Positions 1 to 11,122 of a DNA stretch of 64,000 bases are shown here, one piece after another (the first letter of the stretch is position 1; each line of letters opens with the position of its first letter). The stretch lies in assembly GCA_021234155.1 (NCBI GenBank), contig JAJEKV010000031.1, forward strand, positions 14,439,748-14,503,747. Direction: 5' to 3'. Position numbers and translations under genes: made by a program. Source of the stretch: Isoetes taiwanensis (Eukaryota; Streptophyta; Lycopodiopsida; Isoetales; Isoetaceae). The notes below the pieces were generated by a model. That model did no database searches and had not been told where the DNA came from. It saw only the letters and a list, made by a program, of their open reading frames with translations.

Positions 1-102
1 ACAGTCCAGGATTTCCATGTATGGGAGATTGCTGCAGACAACATCCCTTTTGTCCCTAATCACACAGAGGAGCGCATCTAAAAAATTAATGGAGATATTT
101 CA

Positions 103-760
103 TTGGGTAAGGATTTGGTTCAACACTGCTATAGGTTCCTAACTGCTGCTCCACCCTTGCCCCCATCCTTGAATTGGCCGTTGGTGGTACAAGAGGGACA
201 TCTCCATCGCATGTCTGCATTTGGAATAAGAGTATCATTCCCAAACACTCCGTGCTTCTTTGACAGATTGTTCACCGGTCACTCAGAGTAAATATAAAGG
301 TCCATTCGTTTAAGCCACGAGTGAGCCCACTATGTCCTGTATGCAAGAGGTTGCCTGAAACTATTGAACAATGCTTTGTCTTGTGTGACAATGTTCAAGC
401 CACATGGGCATCCCGCTTTCAATCACATCTTAAGTTAGCAAATTTTCCTTGGTTACTCTCTAGGCGCTGGCCAATACTTAAGAAGTTGGCATTCCACATT
501 GCACGAGCGCTGGTCTGCTGGGTCATCTGGAAAAGCCGGTGCCACATGGTATTTAGAAACGTTCTTTCTACTCGAGATCAACTACTTCGGGAGATTAAGG
601 ATAGATCAACTACTTGGGAGATTAAGGACAAGATTATATGATCAGTATTTGATGTCCACCACATTATATTATATGACGATGATAAAGATGATATTAAAAG
701 GGGGAGGGCGTGTGACAATCTTTTAACTGTACTGTAGATGAAGGTTCCTTATAAATAAAT
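103..760 (+). mobile_element. LINE ORF2 3' end (zinc-binding RT-associated domain), decayed
   Basis: The frame at 321-641 carries a CPVCKRLPET...C zinc-knuckle pattern followed by a VCWVIWKSR block. This is the layout of the zf-RVT region that ends ORF2 of plant L1-type LINEs. The region upstream (103-291) reads like the preceding linker but in another frame, with stops, so the copy is dead. About 120 bases of 3' untranslated sequence follow, and the remnant stops just before the CSN4 start codon, so it may now lie in the CSN4 promoter or 5' UTR. A short internal duplication of GAGATTAAGGA sits at 590-628. The domain is known from LINEs; the assignment rests on motif recognition only. Confidence 0.7.
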
Positions 761-795
761 ACAGACATAGCCAAGGTTTTAGTCGAAAGAGGGAG

Positions 796-3598
796 ATGAA
801 GATGTCCGGCGATGTCAAGAGCGCCTTGCAAAGTGCCGCAGCAATAAGCGACCAAAAGCAGAAATCTGATCAGTACAAGCTCATCCTTTCAACCATCATT
901 TCGACCAACAATGTGCAACATGCCAAGACCTTCATTGATCATAGTAAGTAAAAATTCCCACGCTTCTGTGTTTCCCTTTTCGTTTTTCTGGTCAGTTTTA
1001 TCATACTCGTGTATTTCAGTGGTTTCCGACGAGGTCCCTTTAGTAGTTTCACGCCAACTACTTCAAATGTTTGCACAAGATCTCAGCAAGCTTGAACCAG
1101 AAGCTCATAAGGACGTTGCCCAGTATGCATTGGCACAAATTCAACCTCGTGTTGTTTCATTTGAGGAACAGGTATGGTTAGGGTTTAAAGTTACAACTAC
1201 ATAAACCAATTGTAGAAAAAGCATGATCACATAAAATACAGTGGAGGATATGGGAATAGTTTTTACGCATGTCATTCTACTGTCATTCTCATTCCTGCCA
1301 TTTGCCATTTTTTCTATTCATAAACCCTTTATCCATCACCATTGTGTTTGGGGGCAAATTATGGAGTATCGAAGATTGGTGTGAAGTAATACATGTTTAA
1401 TAGACATGTGAGCCCAGAGTCTTTCAACCTTCCGATATAAATCCAAAATAGCTATGATGTTTTGTGTCATCTCTAATGTACGGGCATTTTTAGGTGTCAA
1501 TTATATGTGAGGGGTTAGCGGAGCTGTACGAGAATGAAGAGCAGTGGTCCAAGGCAGCTCAGATGCTTAGTGGAATTGATTTGGAGTCTGGAATCCGGTT
1601 TGTCACCTTATTTTGCTTCCTTATGGTTGATCTATGCACTCGTCCCCTTACTTGTTGCTGTTGGTAGTATCGTTGATGACACATACAAGCTTGCCAAGTG
1701 TGTGAAGATTGCTCTTTTATATTTGGAGGTGGGTGATCTTCCATCATAATAGTTTACACAAGAAATAAGCTTTATGCCACTTCCCTATAATCTATCATGA
1801 AATGGGCAGGACGATGATGCTATAAACGCAGAAACATATATCAAGAAAGCTTCTTTTCTGGTCAATAGTTGCAAGGATGAAGCTCTGAACTTGCAGTACA
1901 AGGTAATTGATCTGAATTATGATAAATGAAATTACTAGGTTATAAATTCATTGCCGTATATGCTGCAGGTGTGCTATGCTCGGATACTGGATTCTAAACG
2001 GAAATTTCTTGAAGCAGCACTTCGTTATTATGAGTTATCCCAGTTAGAGAAACGAGAAATAGGGGGCAGGTGTGTGAGTAAGTTGCTTGCTCAAGAAAAG
2101 CGTCTATACATTACTTTTTGCTGCCATACAACTTAGTGTGTGGTCTAAATGGTCGTTATTTCCTTTTTATTTGTGATTTATAGAAAGATCGATGAAGAAG
2201 AACTCCAGCAAGCTCTTGCAGCAGCGGTAACATGTACCATTCTTGCAGCGGCAGGACCTCAGAGGTCAAGGGTCCTTGCAACCCTATATAAGGTTTATTG
2301 ACTGAGTTTATGTTTGATGTAACCTTGTTTGGTCCTTTCTTTTACGTGAATCTATCAATGTTTAATCAGGATGAGAGATGCTCGAAGTTGAAAATATATC
2401 CTATCTTGCAAAAGGTAAATATTGGGAGATTTATTTTGTGCTTCTTAAAGGTGACTATTTGGAATCTTTACCATTGCCATTGTATGCACATTGCATCCTT
2501 GCTGGTTGAACTCGGTCTTTTCAAATGCCGGTTTAGGAGAACATGCCGCATTGGCAGCAGTTGTTCAAGAGTTTTCTAATCTTTCTTAATCAGGTATATT
2601 TAGAAAGGATATTGCGCAAGCCTGAAGTTGATGCCTTCTCAGAGGAGCTCAAGCCACACCAGGTCTTATTGCTTTGCCACATTTCTCAATATAATATCAG
2701 TTTTTAATGGTGTGGATGCCTGTTTGCAGAAAGCACTCTTACCTGACAACTCGACTGTGTTGGATAGAGCTATGATTGAGCACAACTTACTTAGTGCAAG
2801 TAAGCTATACACAAATATCAGGTATTATAACTGGCTGTGTGTTCCAATCGGTTCTACTTACAACTAATGCTGGCATAATGATTGCAGCTTCGAAGAGTTG
2901 GGTGCACTTTTAGGGATTGGACCACAAAAGGTACAGGCTCCTAAATGTTTTAAATGTACAGGATTCTTGTTGTTAGGAATTTTGATGCCTTTTGCCATTG
3001 AATTTCAATTGTGGTTGGCGACTTTATTATCCAGGCAGAAAAAATTGCAGCTCGAATGATATCTGAGGACCGCATGCGAGGTTCTATTGATCAGGTTGGT
3101 TGGTTTATATGATAGTCTAAGTGCCGTCTTTGAGATGCTGTCTGGTTTTTTCATAAAGCTAATTGCAAACTGCATCATTCTGGAAGGTGGAAGCAGTCAT
3201 TCATTTTGAGAATGATATCGAGGAGTTGCAGCAGTGGGATCAGCAGGTAATGCCTGCCCATGCTTTAGAAAAAAGAAACAGAAAAAAAGGACAGATGTAA
3301 TACTATACTAAATTATGAAGAAGAATAAAACATGGATAGAACCAGTCCTGCACTCAGCAGGCGGAGCACTACAAAGAACATACTTCAAAATAACTAGTCC
3401 CTTTAGTGGGGAGGAAACATATTAGACAAAATGAGATGCAAACAATGGAGAACAATTAATAGAAAGCCTTCATTTGCCCATTTGGCTATACATTTGTTTA
3501 ATACAGGCAGGTTTATTTTGCAGATTGTCAATATTTGCCAAGCATTAAATGACGTCCTTGACAGCATGGTTAAGAAGGGCATTCCAGTGACTGTTTAA
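796..3598 (+). CDS. CSN4: COP9 signalosome complex subunit 4
   Basis: CSN4 is the PCI-domain subunit of the nuclear COP9 signalosome, which removes NEDD8/RUB1 from cullins and represses photomorphogenesis. Fourteen exons join in one open frame of 403 codons: 796-943, 1020-1171, 1494-1597, 1668-1728, 1810-1902, 1969-2069, 2184-2292, 2370-2414, 2594-2662, 2730-2821, 2888-2930, 3035-3094, 3187-3246, 3524-3598. All introns are GT-AG. The protein matches known plant CSN4 along its length, for example [18 protein letters not shown], the [20 protein letters not shown] block in the PCI region and EAVIHFE near the C terminus. Plant CSN4 is about 397 residues, so this copy is full length. A second ATG two codons downstream (802) matches the usual MSGD-type start and may be used instead. 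The residues after the exon 6/7 junction are somewhat divergent. The gene appears intact and functional. Confidence 0.96.
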
Positions 3599-5303
3599 AT
3601 GCCCAGAGGAATCTATTTTCTTCCCCCTTCTGGATGAAAGAGAAGGCTTCATTTTTGGTTTAATAGCATGAGCTCATCGCTCACTTAATGCCCAAGCCTT
3701 TTGTTCAAGAGCTGCTGGAAGTGAAGTTCAATTTTTTTCTCAACATCATGTGGTGGCTGCTTTCTTTGCAGTCGTAATTGCTTTTATACATGATTGGCTT
3801 ATATTGTTGGATGTTACTAGCATTTTTCTTAATGCTTGGAAAACCACCCGAAATTTACCTGGGTCAATATTACTACAAGTCACAATTGCTGTGTTGACCA
3901 ACACCCCCATGATTTATTATATTGACCAAATTATTGACCCGAAATCATATGATCTGGGCTCACCAGATGCAAAAATCAGGAATTGGTTTCGTTTTTTAAG
4001 CAGTGATGCATTTGCCTCCACAGTTATGCTCAGATCTGGCGAGTGGCTACACATTATATGTGGTACAAATTGGTTACTCTGGTTTATTATAGGTATTAGC
4101 TGAGCAAAGGACAGACTACAGTAGATTAACTGACTAGGGTCCTCTGGTTTATTATAGTTACTGAGTGTAGGGCGCTGTGGTATTTAGATTGGCTTGTTGA
4201 TAATTCTGCGTGAAAGCCAGGGATCTTATTTTGGCCATGGTTTAAAGGGCCGTTCACATGGTAGCATTTTGGGTCAGCAAATGTAAGCAGCTGATTCCGT
4301 GCTGCTTCAAACACCTCCGGCTGAATCAGCCATGCGGGTACCATGCGGGTAGCATCCCGCGACGGCTGAACTCTCAAACGGGCTGAATTTTTTCTGGCTC
4401 AGCTCAAGTTCAGAAGGACTCAGCTGTCCCACAGCAATCTGTCCATCATGTGAACCCAGCATAAGAGGCAGGCGAATCCAATGAGATGTCCCTTCAATCT
4501 TTAAGACGTCCACCTAATTTGTGTTACATGTCACAGATGTTTGTACAAATGTTTACTGCCTTGTATTGCCCTAGATTCAAAGATTTAATCTCAACTTCCC
4601 TAGATTCAAAGATTTAATCTCAACTTAGATTCGAAGATTTTAATCTTAATCTTAACTTTGAGACGGTGTGCACCAATGTGAATCAATGAAATTGTCATGC
4701 GTCTATTCATGGGGCAATGTGCTAGGAAGAATATTGGTGCGCATGCCACGTAATTGGTGCTACGTGTCACAGATGTTTTTCCCTTATAAGATGCATTGCC
4801 ACAGATTAACTTACAATGTTTGGTCAGTTTTTTTAAATTGTTATTTTCATTAAGAGAACCAGCTTGCAATATTATACAAGAGGGTTTTGATGACGAGTAA
4901 AACATTGTCAATATTATAATATACAAGAACAAGAACATGACCAGCAGCTGGATGCAAACATGGCCATCCCCACAAATTGCCTTGTCACCAGAAAGTCACT
5001 AGAGTTTGTGAAGCAAAAACTTGGAACCGACCTATATCATAACGATGAATAAGAATTATGGGATTTTCAAAGATTCATAACTATAATGTGGGCATTATCC
5101 AACGAAGCCAGGAATCAATGGAAATTTGCTTTTGTGGTAGCAAGCTCTGTTAACTGTAACATGGACAAACCGTGCAGGTACTATTGCTCATGTAAATGCC
5201 TTTTACAGAAAGACAAGTAGTTTGAAATGTGGTCATTAATATGCTTTCTTTGGCAAAAACTTATCTCCATAGAAAGGAGCTTTTAAAAATTCGTTCAATT
5301 GCC
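3599..5303. other. CSN4 3' flank and intergenic region
   Basis: This holds the CSN4 3' UTR and a stretch without a recognisable gene. Short tandem copies of a CTAGATTCAAAGATTTAATC unit occur at about 4571-4645. A frameshifted minus-strand ORF remnant (4126-4513) is listed separately. The WAV2-like gene ends at 5304 on the other strand, so the two genes converge on this interval. Confidence 0.6.
4126..4513 (-). pseudogene. Unrecognised minus-strand coding remnant, one frameshift
   Basis: Two minus-strand frames (4513-4307 and 4377-4126) join near 4365-4385 into about 120 residues of protein-like composition with no internal stop apart from the shift. The first part runs through HWIRLPLMLGSHDG and the second through WLIQPEVFEAARNQLLTFA. 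The break lies at a CG-rich spot. I do not recognise the family. It could be a decayed exon from another gene or a chance pair of open frames. Confidence 0.3.
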
Positions 5304-8300
5304 TTAACCTTCAGTTAAATCATCCATACTAGCACTTACCATCTCATCATGTCCATTCGCATGTTGCTGTAAAAACAATTCTATGGCACGCCAATAGCGG
5401 TCTCCACCCCTAATCCAAGTATCCATGTGCATGCCATTTGGAAAAGTGACTAAACGACGGTTTGGATTTAAATGTGATGCATCATAAAGCTTTTGCATGT
5501 GTGATGGAGGTACCATTTCATCTCTCGATCCAGAGAGATATAGTATCGGCTCTGATATCTGCAGGAAAATATAATGTTAAGATCAATCCCACTTAATCAA
5601 TTTTATACATCAGAACTAAAAAAGTCACCTTCTCAACAATCTCTATAGTTTTCCATGGTGAACGAACTAGCCAATTTAATAGTTTTGGGCCTTTGCTCTC
5701 TTTGCCTCCTATGACCCACTTCAATACTGGAAGCATAATACCAGCCATGTCTAAAATAGAAGTAAACGTGTTCTCCAATATTAAACCAGCAATCTGTTCC
5801 AAATGAAAAAGAGACTCATTATCGTATACAACTAACAAGGTGGTAAACCTTCATAACTGTTCAAATCAAAATATATTGTTCTAAAGTTTCTGAAATAGAT
5901 TTGGCAAAACCATTGCCACAGCTTCAAGGCTTCCACCAATTACCTACAGCATGCTGTGCTTAAATCAGCCGCATTACTGGTAAAGCTTAGCCTTGAACCT
6001 TTCGTAACTCTTAACCTCATATTAAATGTTACCAAAAAAAGAAGTGAAACCCAGCATTCATGCGATTCACCTCTTAATGCCTCATTTGAGAATTATGAGA
6101 ATGGCAAGTGTCATGCAATATGTTAGAGAGAATTAATTCATCTTGAGTAGCAACAAAAAAAGAGTTTAACTTCTATTTGGAACATTGAAAAATAAGAAAC
6201 CTTGAAGAGAAAATTAATTCATATTGAGTAGCAATAAAATGGAAGTTTAAGTTCTGTTTGGAACATGGAATAAATAATAAACCTTGAAGAGGGAATTAAT
6301 TCATCTTGATTAAGTTCTGTTTGGAACATCGAATAAATAATAAACCTTGAAGAGGGAATTAATTCATCTTGAATAGCAATAAATGGAAGTTTAAATTCTG
6401 TTTGGAACATCGAAGAACAAACCTTGCTGGGATTCTGCTTCACGAGTGTTGCACCAACAGCTCCACCCAAAGACCTCCCGAAAACAACTATCCTCTTATG
6501 GTCAATGTCCTCTCTCTGCAACAGGTGGTTTAATGCTGCCTGCTCGTACCAACAAGGTAGATAAGGAATGCTTGCTAATATTTAGATTAGTTGACAAGAT
6601 TGCAAATCACAAGCAAACCTGTGCATCAAGTATCAAGCCTGATTGAGATGGTTGTCCATCACTTGCACCATATCTGGCAAAACCAGTGCATTGGTGGTTA
6701 AAAACAAGAAATCAATGGCCGTTACCATGGGAATTATTGTGCAAAGCCAGACATTGAGTACTAACATCATTCTGCAGGAAAACTAAGCGATGAGTCCCTT
6801 CATTACAAATGCAGCTAGGCTTGTAATGCAAAATACAAAGATACTCCTAATTTCTTGAATGCAAGCTTAGACCAATATATTTTCCTCGCCTACCATTGGA
6901 GCTTTGTTATTGAGAAAACACACAAGCTGTGGGGCCTAAATAAATCTGCATATTACCCACGATAGGACAACATAAACACATTGCACCGCAATCGGCGCAT
7001 CATCAAATCAACAAACTCAAGCCTGTGAGCAATGTCTGTGTTTCCATAGTTAAAGGCCATCTGCTGATATTCCACCAACCAAATAGATGTCTACTTATTT
7101 AATTTGATGTTCTTTTTTGGAAGTTTACATAGACTAAATAACAGCCTCAAAACTAAAGGATACTGCCTGCATTCTCTTGAAAGAACAGGATAGTTGGACC
7201 TGTAAATCAATAAGGAAAAAATACACTGTAAAATAAAGGATGGAATTTCAAAACAAATTGAAGATATTACAAAGACATTTCACATAACTGTCGCTCACTT
7301 TTTCCTATTTAAAATTTTATATACTGAATTATTTTCGATGCCTTGAGGAATATAGCATATGATATCATGGTTTCTGGCCTGTTGGCTGGCATTTCGTCAT
7401 TGGTATTAAAACTTGAGGCAACAGGTTCAAGCAAGTAGACATCACATTAATGTGGATGCCCTTCGGGCAACTGAAGAGTTCCTTCATCCAATAATAAAAG
7501 TGTCCGTCATCATTTACGGCATGACACATGACTCCATAACAGTTCGGGCTCCCCTGGATTAGAAGTTTCGGATCGAAAATTTCAAGACTTTTGAAGAACA
7601 TGGAAGGTGCCCTTCGGCTTAAGGGGGATACGCTGTGCAGTTGTCTGCTGTTGTTTATGCCTGATTCAATGCCCTGGCACCGATAGTGCATAACCTTCCA
7701 GAATTGTGCACTGGATGAAGAAAACAAATGGAAAAAAGGACCCTATTGACGTAATGTCCAATCCTACTCAGCTGATAGTTGCATCGACTCGAGACTCCAT
7801 ACATTGAAAAGAGATGCAAGCTCGAGAAAAAATAGGTTTAGTGAACTTTCTTGGGCATTATCTATTCTTGTTGCTGTCAATTCTGCACAAAGCAAAACAT
7901 CCATATTCGAACTTTTTGCAGCATTGAACTATTAATAATAAACCTTCATCTGTCAATGCAGTACAAGAAACAAAACCCATCACCTTCAGTATGCAATCTA
8001 TAGGCGTGACCTTGACACTCAAATCATAGCCATTTGATATTTGATAGGGTAGAATAGCTACTGATATCGTGTGTTTAGAGTTAAATCAGATCTTGGATAA
8101 TTTCAAGAAAGAGGACTGCATGCACCATAAACCGACACGCAAATGGCATGATGATCTAGGCACCAACCAAACACTAGAATAATTTCATACAAAAAGAGCA
8201 AAATTCACCGGCATCTGATCAAACTTTGAATAAGCCATATTTAACGCTAGTTGTTTTCTACACAGTTTTGACTAATTTGTCTTGATCAAATTGTTTATAT

Positions 8301-9001
8301 GCTATATCTGATGCTTCCTGTTTCCCAAGAAAACAACCTGGATTACTTCATGTCTATGCAACAACTATTATTGAACGCCCCGACACATTCAAACCTCGAA
8401 CACAAATGAAATAGTATCCCCAGAACTATTTAGGAGCAGACCTTCATGCATGCCAAAAATGCAATCATAATCAGAGGAGCTGTGCATTTTTATCTCCTTG
8501 TGGTCAACTCAAAAGCTTAGGGGTAACGATTTTAGTAGAGACAGCCAGATTATGTTGCTAGTTCTTATTTGTAGACACTTTAATCACCATTTTCATCTTA
8601 ATCTAAGGTGCACCGTCATTATATAGGCTGGAGATTAGGTTATTCTATGCTGGGTGGAACATTTTATGCCAAATTAGAATGAGCTACAAGCTTCCGAAAA
8701 CCAAAACTATATAAAACAGCACCGAGAAAGAAAAAGGTAAAAAAAAAAAAATCTAACCTTGGACGGGGGGCTGCATTTTGACGAACCAGCTATGCAGACG
8801 GACACCATCTTCAGCATGCAACCAAACATCTTCATATCTAAGGCCAAGCCGTGCAGGTGTAATGGGGTAACCCTTGCTCATACCCGGAATCACTGGCACA
8901 TAAACCAATTTCTCCTGGAAGGTTACGAGCAGAACTACACAAGTAAAAGCAAGGCCACTGACGCCATAGATCAGCCCATTGATCCAATTTCCGATCTCCA
9001 T
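5304..9001 (-). CDS. WAV2: WAV2/ABHD13 (Bem46-like) alpha/beta hydrolase
   Basis: Seven minus-strand exons (9001-8758, 7199-7164, 7035-6957, 6673-6619, 6539-6423, 5793-5629, 5558-5304) give an intact 316-residue protein. It closely follows Arabidopsis WAVY GROWTH 2, a membrane-anchored serine-hydrolase-fold protein that restrains root bending. Residues about 10-30 form an N-terminal membrane anchor, followed by FQEKLVYVPV. The oxyanion/early strand reads PTILFFQENAGN. The nucleophile elbow is GRSLGG (Ser161), with the likely acid in GSRDEMVPP (Asp245) and the histidine in FPNGMHMDTW (His276). All splice sites inferred are GT-AG and every phase matches. Intron 1 is about 1.56 kb. The substrate of this family is not established. 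A tandem repeat fills most of the intron between exons 5 and 6. Confidence 0.95.
6125..6425. repeat. Tandem repeat (~80 bp, 3-4 copies) in WAV2-like intron 5, abutting the exon 5 donor
   Basis: The unit contains TTAATTCATCTTGA, GGAAGTTTAA and TCTGTTTGGAACAT; one copy (about 6282-6345) has lost the middle. Read on the gene strand, each unit carries an AAGGTTTATT sequence like the genuine exon 5 donor AAGGTTTGTT at 6423-6418, so the array repeats a donor-like site several times. It looks like local duplication of the start of the intron. Confidence 0.8.
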
Positions 9002-9513
9002 AGCCGAGGAAGCAAGAGCAGGGGGCTATTGGATCGATGTGCCAGCCATGGCTGCGCCAATGGCAATGCTGATAACGGGTCCCGTAATGCCCATCGGGCT
9101 ATTTAACAAAAGTTTTGACAAGTACACTTCAAACTTTTACTTCTATTCTGTTTTCAACCAGCAAGTCTTTAATTTTCATACATAGAGATGCATATTATAG
9201 TTCTGTTGCTATCTAACATGTCCTTTTCCACAGATTGTAAAAATCGATACACATGTAGTACATAAATATTTTATTTCTTTTATATTATTTTTACAATGAC
9301 TTATGGGTACATGATATATAGGTGCACATTATATCCTTATAGAGTAGAATATTTGCTAGCTTAAGTAGATACCTTGCCCTCAGAGTTGGTGTGAGCCAAA
9401 GCATACACTAAGAATTAAATATCTTCAGCACACATGTCCTTGAAGGTCTTGCCCTTACTTCTAATGTGATGTTGGCAAGCCGAATTGCATATCCCCAAGA
9501 TAATAATTAAAAC
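9002..9513. other. Interval upstream of the WAV2-like gene, no gene seen
   Basis: This is the 5' flank of the WAV2-like gene and the 3' flank of the proline-rich gene, both on the minus strand. It is AT-rich past 9100. No open frame, repeat or RNA gene could be supported. Confidence 0.5.
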
Positions 9514-10433
9514 TTATGGAAGAGGAATGAGGTTAGCAACACTAGGTTTAGATTGAGGAAAGGGGCCAACACCAGGACCATGTTGTGGAAGGGAGCCAGG
9601 CCTAGAGCCAGGTTGAGGAAGGGGGCCAACTCCAGGATCAGGTTGTGGAAGGGAGCCAGTCCGCAGCCGGGTTGAGGAAGGGGGCCAACCCGTGATTATT
9701 AGGGAAGGGAGTGGAAGGGAGCCGGAGGAAGGGGCCAACTCCGTGATTAGGTTGTGGAAGGGAGCCAGCCCCGAGCCGAGGAAGGGGCCAACCCGTGATT
9801 AGGTTGTGGAAGGGAGCCAGCCTGCCAGGTTGAGGAAGGGGCCAACCCGTGATTAGGTTGTGGAAGGGAGCCAGCCCCAGAGCCAGGTTGAGGAAGGGGG
9901 CCAACTCCAGGATTAGGTTGTGGAAGGGAGCCAGCTCCAGAGCCCGGTTGAGGAAGTGGGCCAACATCAGGCTGAGGCAATAAGCCAGGTTGGACATCTC
10001 GAGGTGTAGGAATTGCAGGGTCTTGATTGGGAATGGACAAGGGATGTTGAGACAACAAATCGGGTTGGCCATCTCCAGGTGCAGGGAGGATAGGATCTCC
10101 ATTGGGATTATTGGATGAGAGAGTTTGGGCTAACAAAACAGGTTGCCCATCTCCGGGTACAGGAAGCGCACTGTCCCTATTAGGTTTAATGGGCAAGAGA
10201 ATCCTTGGATCTGGCAATTGTTCAAGATTGAACCCTTTAGGTTCTACTTCAAGATTCAATTCCACTTCTTTTCTTTGAACCTGTGGAACTGCCAAAACTT
10301 GTAATGGGGGATCTAGATGAGATATGTCTCGTGGGCTTGGCTCCTCAGACCAAGCTTTTGGATTTGTCAAAATGCATGATGCTTCTATTACCAGTATTGT
10401 CCACCATACTATCTTGGGCATCCAAACACCCAT
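9514..10433 (-). CDS. Secreted proline/glycine-rich protein with 20-residue tandem repeats (frameshifted)
   Basis: The minus-strand ORF begins at 10433 with MGVWMPKIVWWTILVIEASC, a plausible signal peptide (hydrophobic core then a small residue). A spacer with repeated PAPGDGQPDLL-type blocks follows. Then comes a tract of about 60-bp repeats encoding GAGSLPQPNPGVGPLPQP. From about 9850 down to 9660 the repeats lose one or a few bases and the frame shifts. The original frame returns and ends GVGPFPQSKPSVANLIPLP then TAA at 9514. Such repeats resemble extracellular structural or cell-wall proline-rich proteins, but no named family is recognised. A TATAAAAAG box lies about 35-40 bases before the start. 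The shifts may be real decay or sequence errors. Confidence 0.55.
9640..9970. repeat. 60-bp coding minisatellite, about 5-6 copies
   Basis: The plus-strand unit reads GGGCCAACTCCAGGATTAGG, then TTGTGGAAGGGAGCCAGC, then a TCCAGAGCCAGGTTGAGGAA block. Full 60-bp copies occur at about 9890-9960 and 9545-9660. Middle copies are shortened, mostly by loss of CCAGG/CCAGAG-containing bits. It encodes the PQPG repeats of the secreted protein. Confidence 0.8.
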
Positions 10434-10466
10434 TTTGTTTCTTTGTTGTCTTCATAAATATGCCTT

Positions 10467-10476
10467 CTTTTTATAG
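10467..10476 (-). promoter_or_regulatory. TATA box of the proline-rich gene
   Basis: The minus strand reads CTATAAAAAG about 35-40 bases upstream of the ATG at 10433, implying a very short 5' leader if used. Confidence 0.45.
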
Positions 10477-10479
10477 TTA

Positions 10480-11122
10480 GCTTATATCATGATAGGCCTT
10501 TCCACTAACAAAAATATCATGATGTGTCCACTAAGACGTGTTGTCCTTCCACTTTCTTCATGTTTTCATTGTGTGGTAGGTGAGGGATTCTATCGTACTA
10601 AGAATCTTTTGTTTGCTATTGGTTTTTCTAATCTCGTTTAGTGTCTAATTTACTAATTACATGCTTCTAATCTTGAACTGGCAGTTAAATTTCAATGGTC
10701 GAGCTTGTTAAATTCATAGATCTACAACTAGGAAAAATTAGAAATTATTGGAAAGTAAATTGTGAAGAATGATGATATTGATGAAGAATGTGAAGTTGAA
10801 AGGAATTTGCGAATTTTATTTAAAGCTCCTTAAATTGAGGCTTTCTACAATACAAAGAGTCTAAATCAATTGCAGAATAACTGAGGACTTCATGTCAACT
10901 GGATGCTTTCTCCTTTTGGGTAGCCATATTAAATTGAAATGCATGTCTTTAGGCTTTTAATGCATGTTTTTGTTTAGCTTTGAGTATAATGGATCTTGCC
11001 AGATAGCCAGGTAGATGTTGCAGAGAAACATTTTTCTTTTTTGGGTTGCCTGAAGGGTAAACCCTGGAAGAGATGGGTTGGTTGAATATTTTGAGATATC
11101 CTAATTGAACGAATGAGATTAG
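10480..11122. other. No gene seen
   Basis: AT-rich sequence between the proline-rich gene and the large plus-strand ORF. Short minus-strand frames at 10949-11195 have no protein-like features. A stop at 11120-11122 closes the frame of the next ORF upstream. Confidence 0.5.

Noticed and set aside
3750-4103. 117-codon plus ORF after CSN4
   Set aside because: Lies in the 3' flank, no family resemblance, composition like non-coding AT-rich sequence.
7365-7727. 120-codon minus-strand ORF inside intron 1 of the WAV2-like gene
   Set aside because: The intron is bypassed by clean splice sites, the frame has no recognisable motif, and joining it to the hydrolase is not needed.
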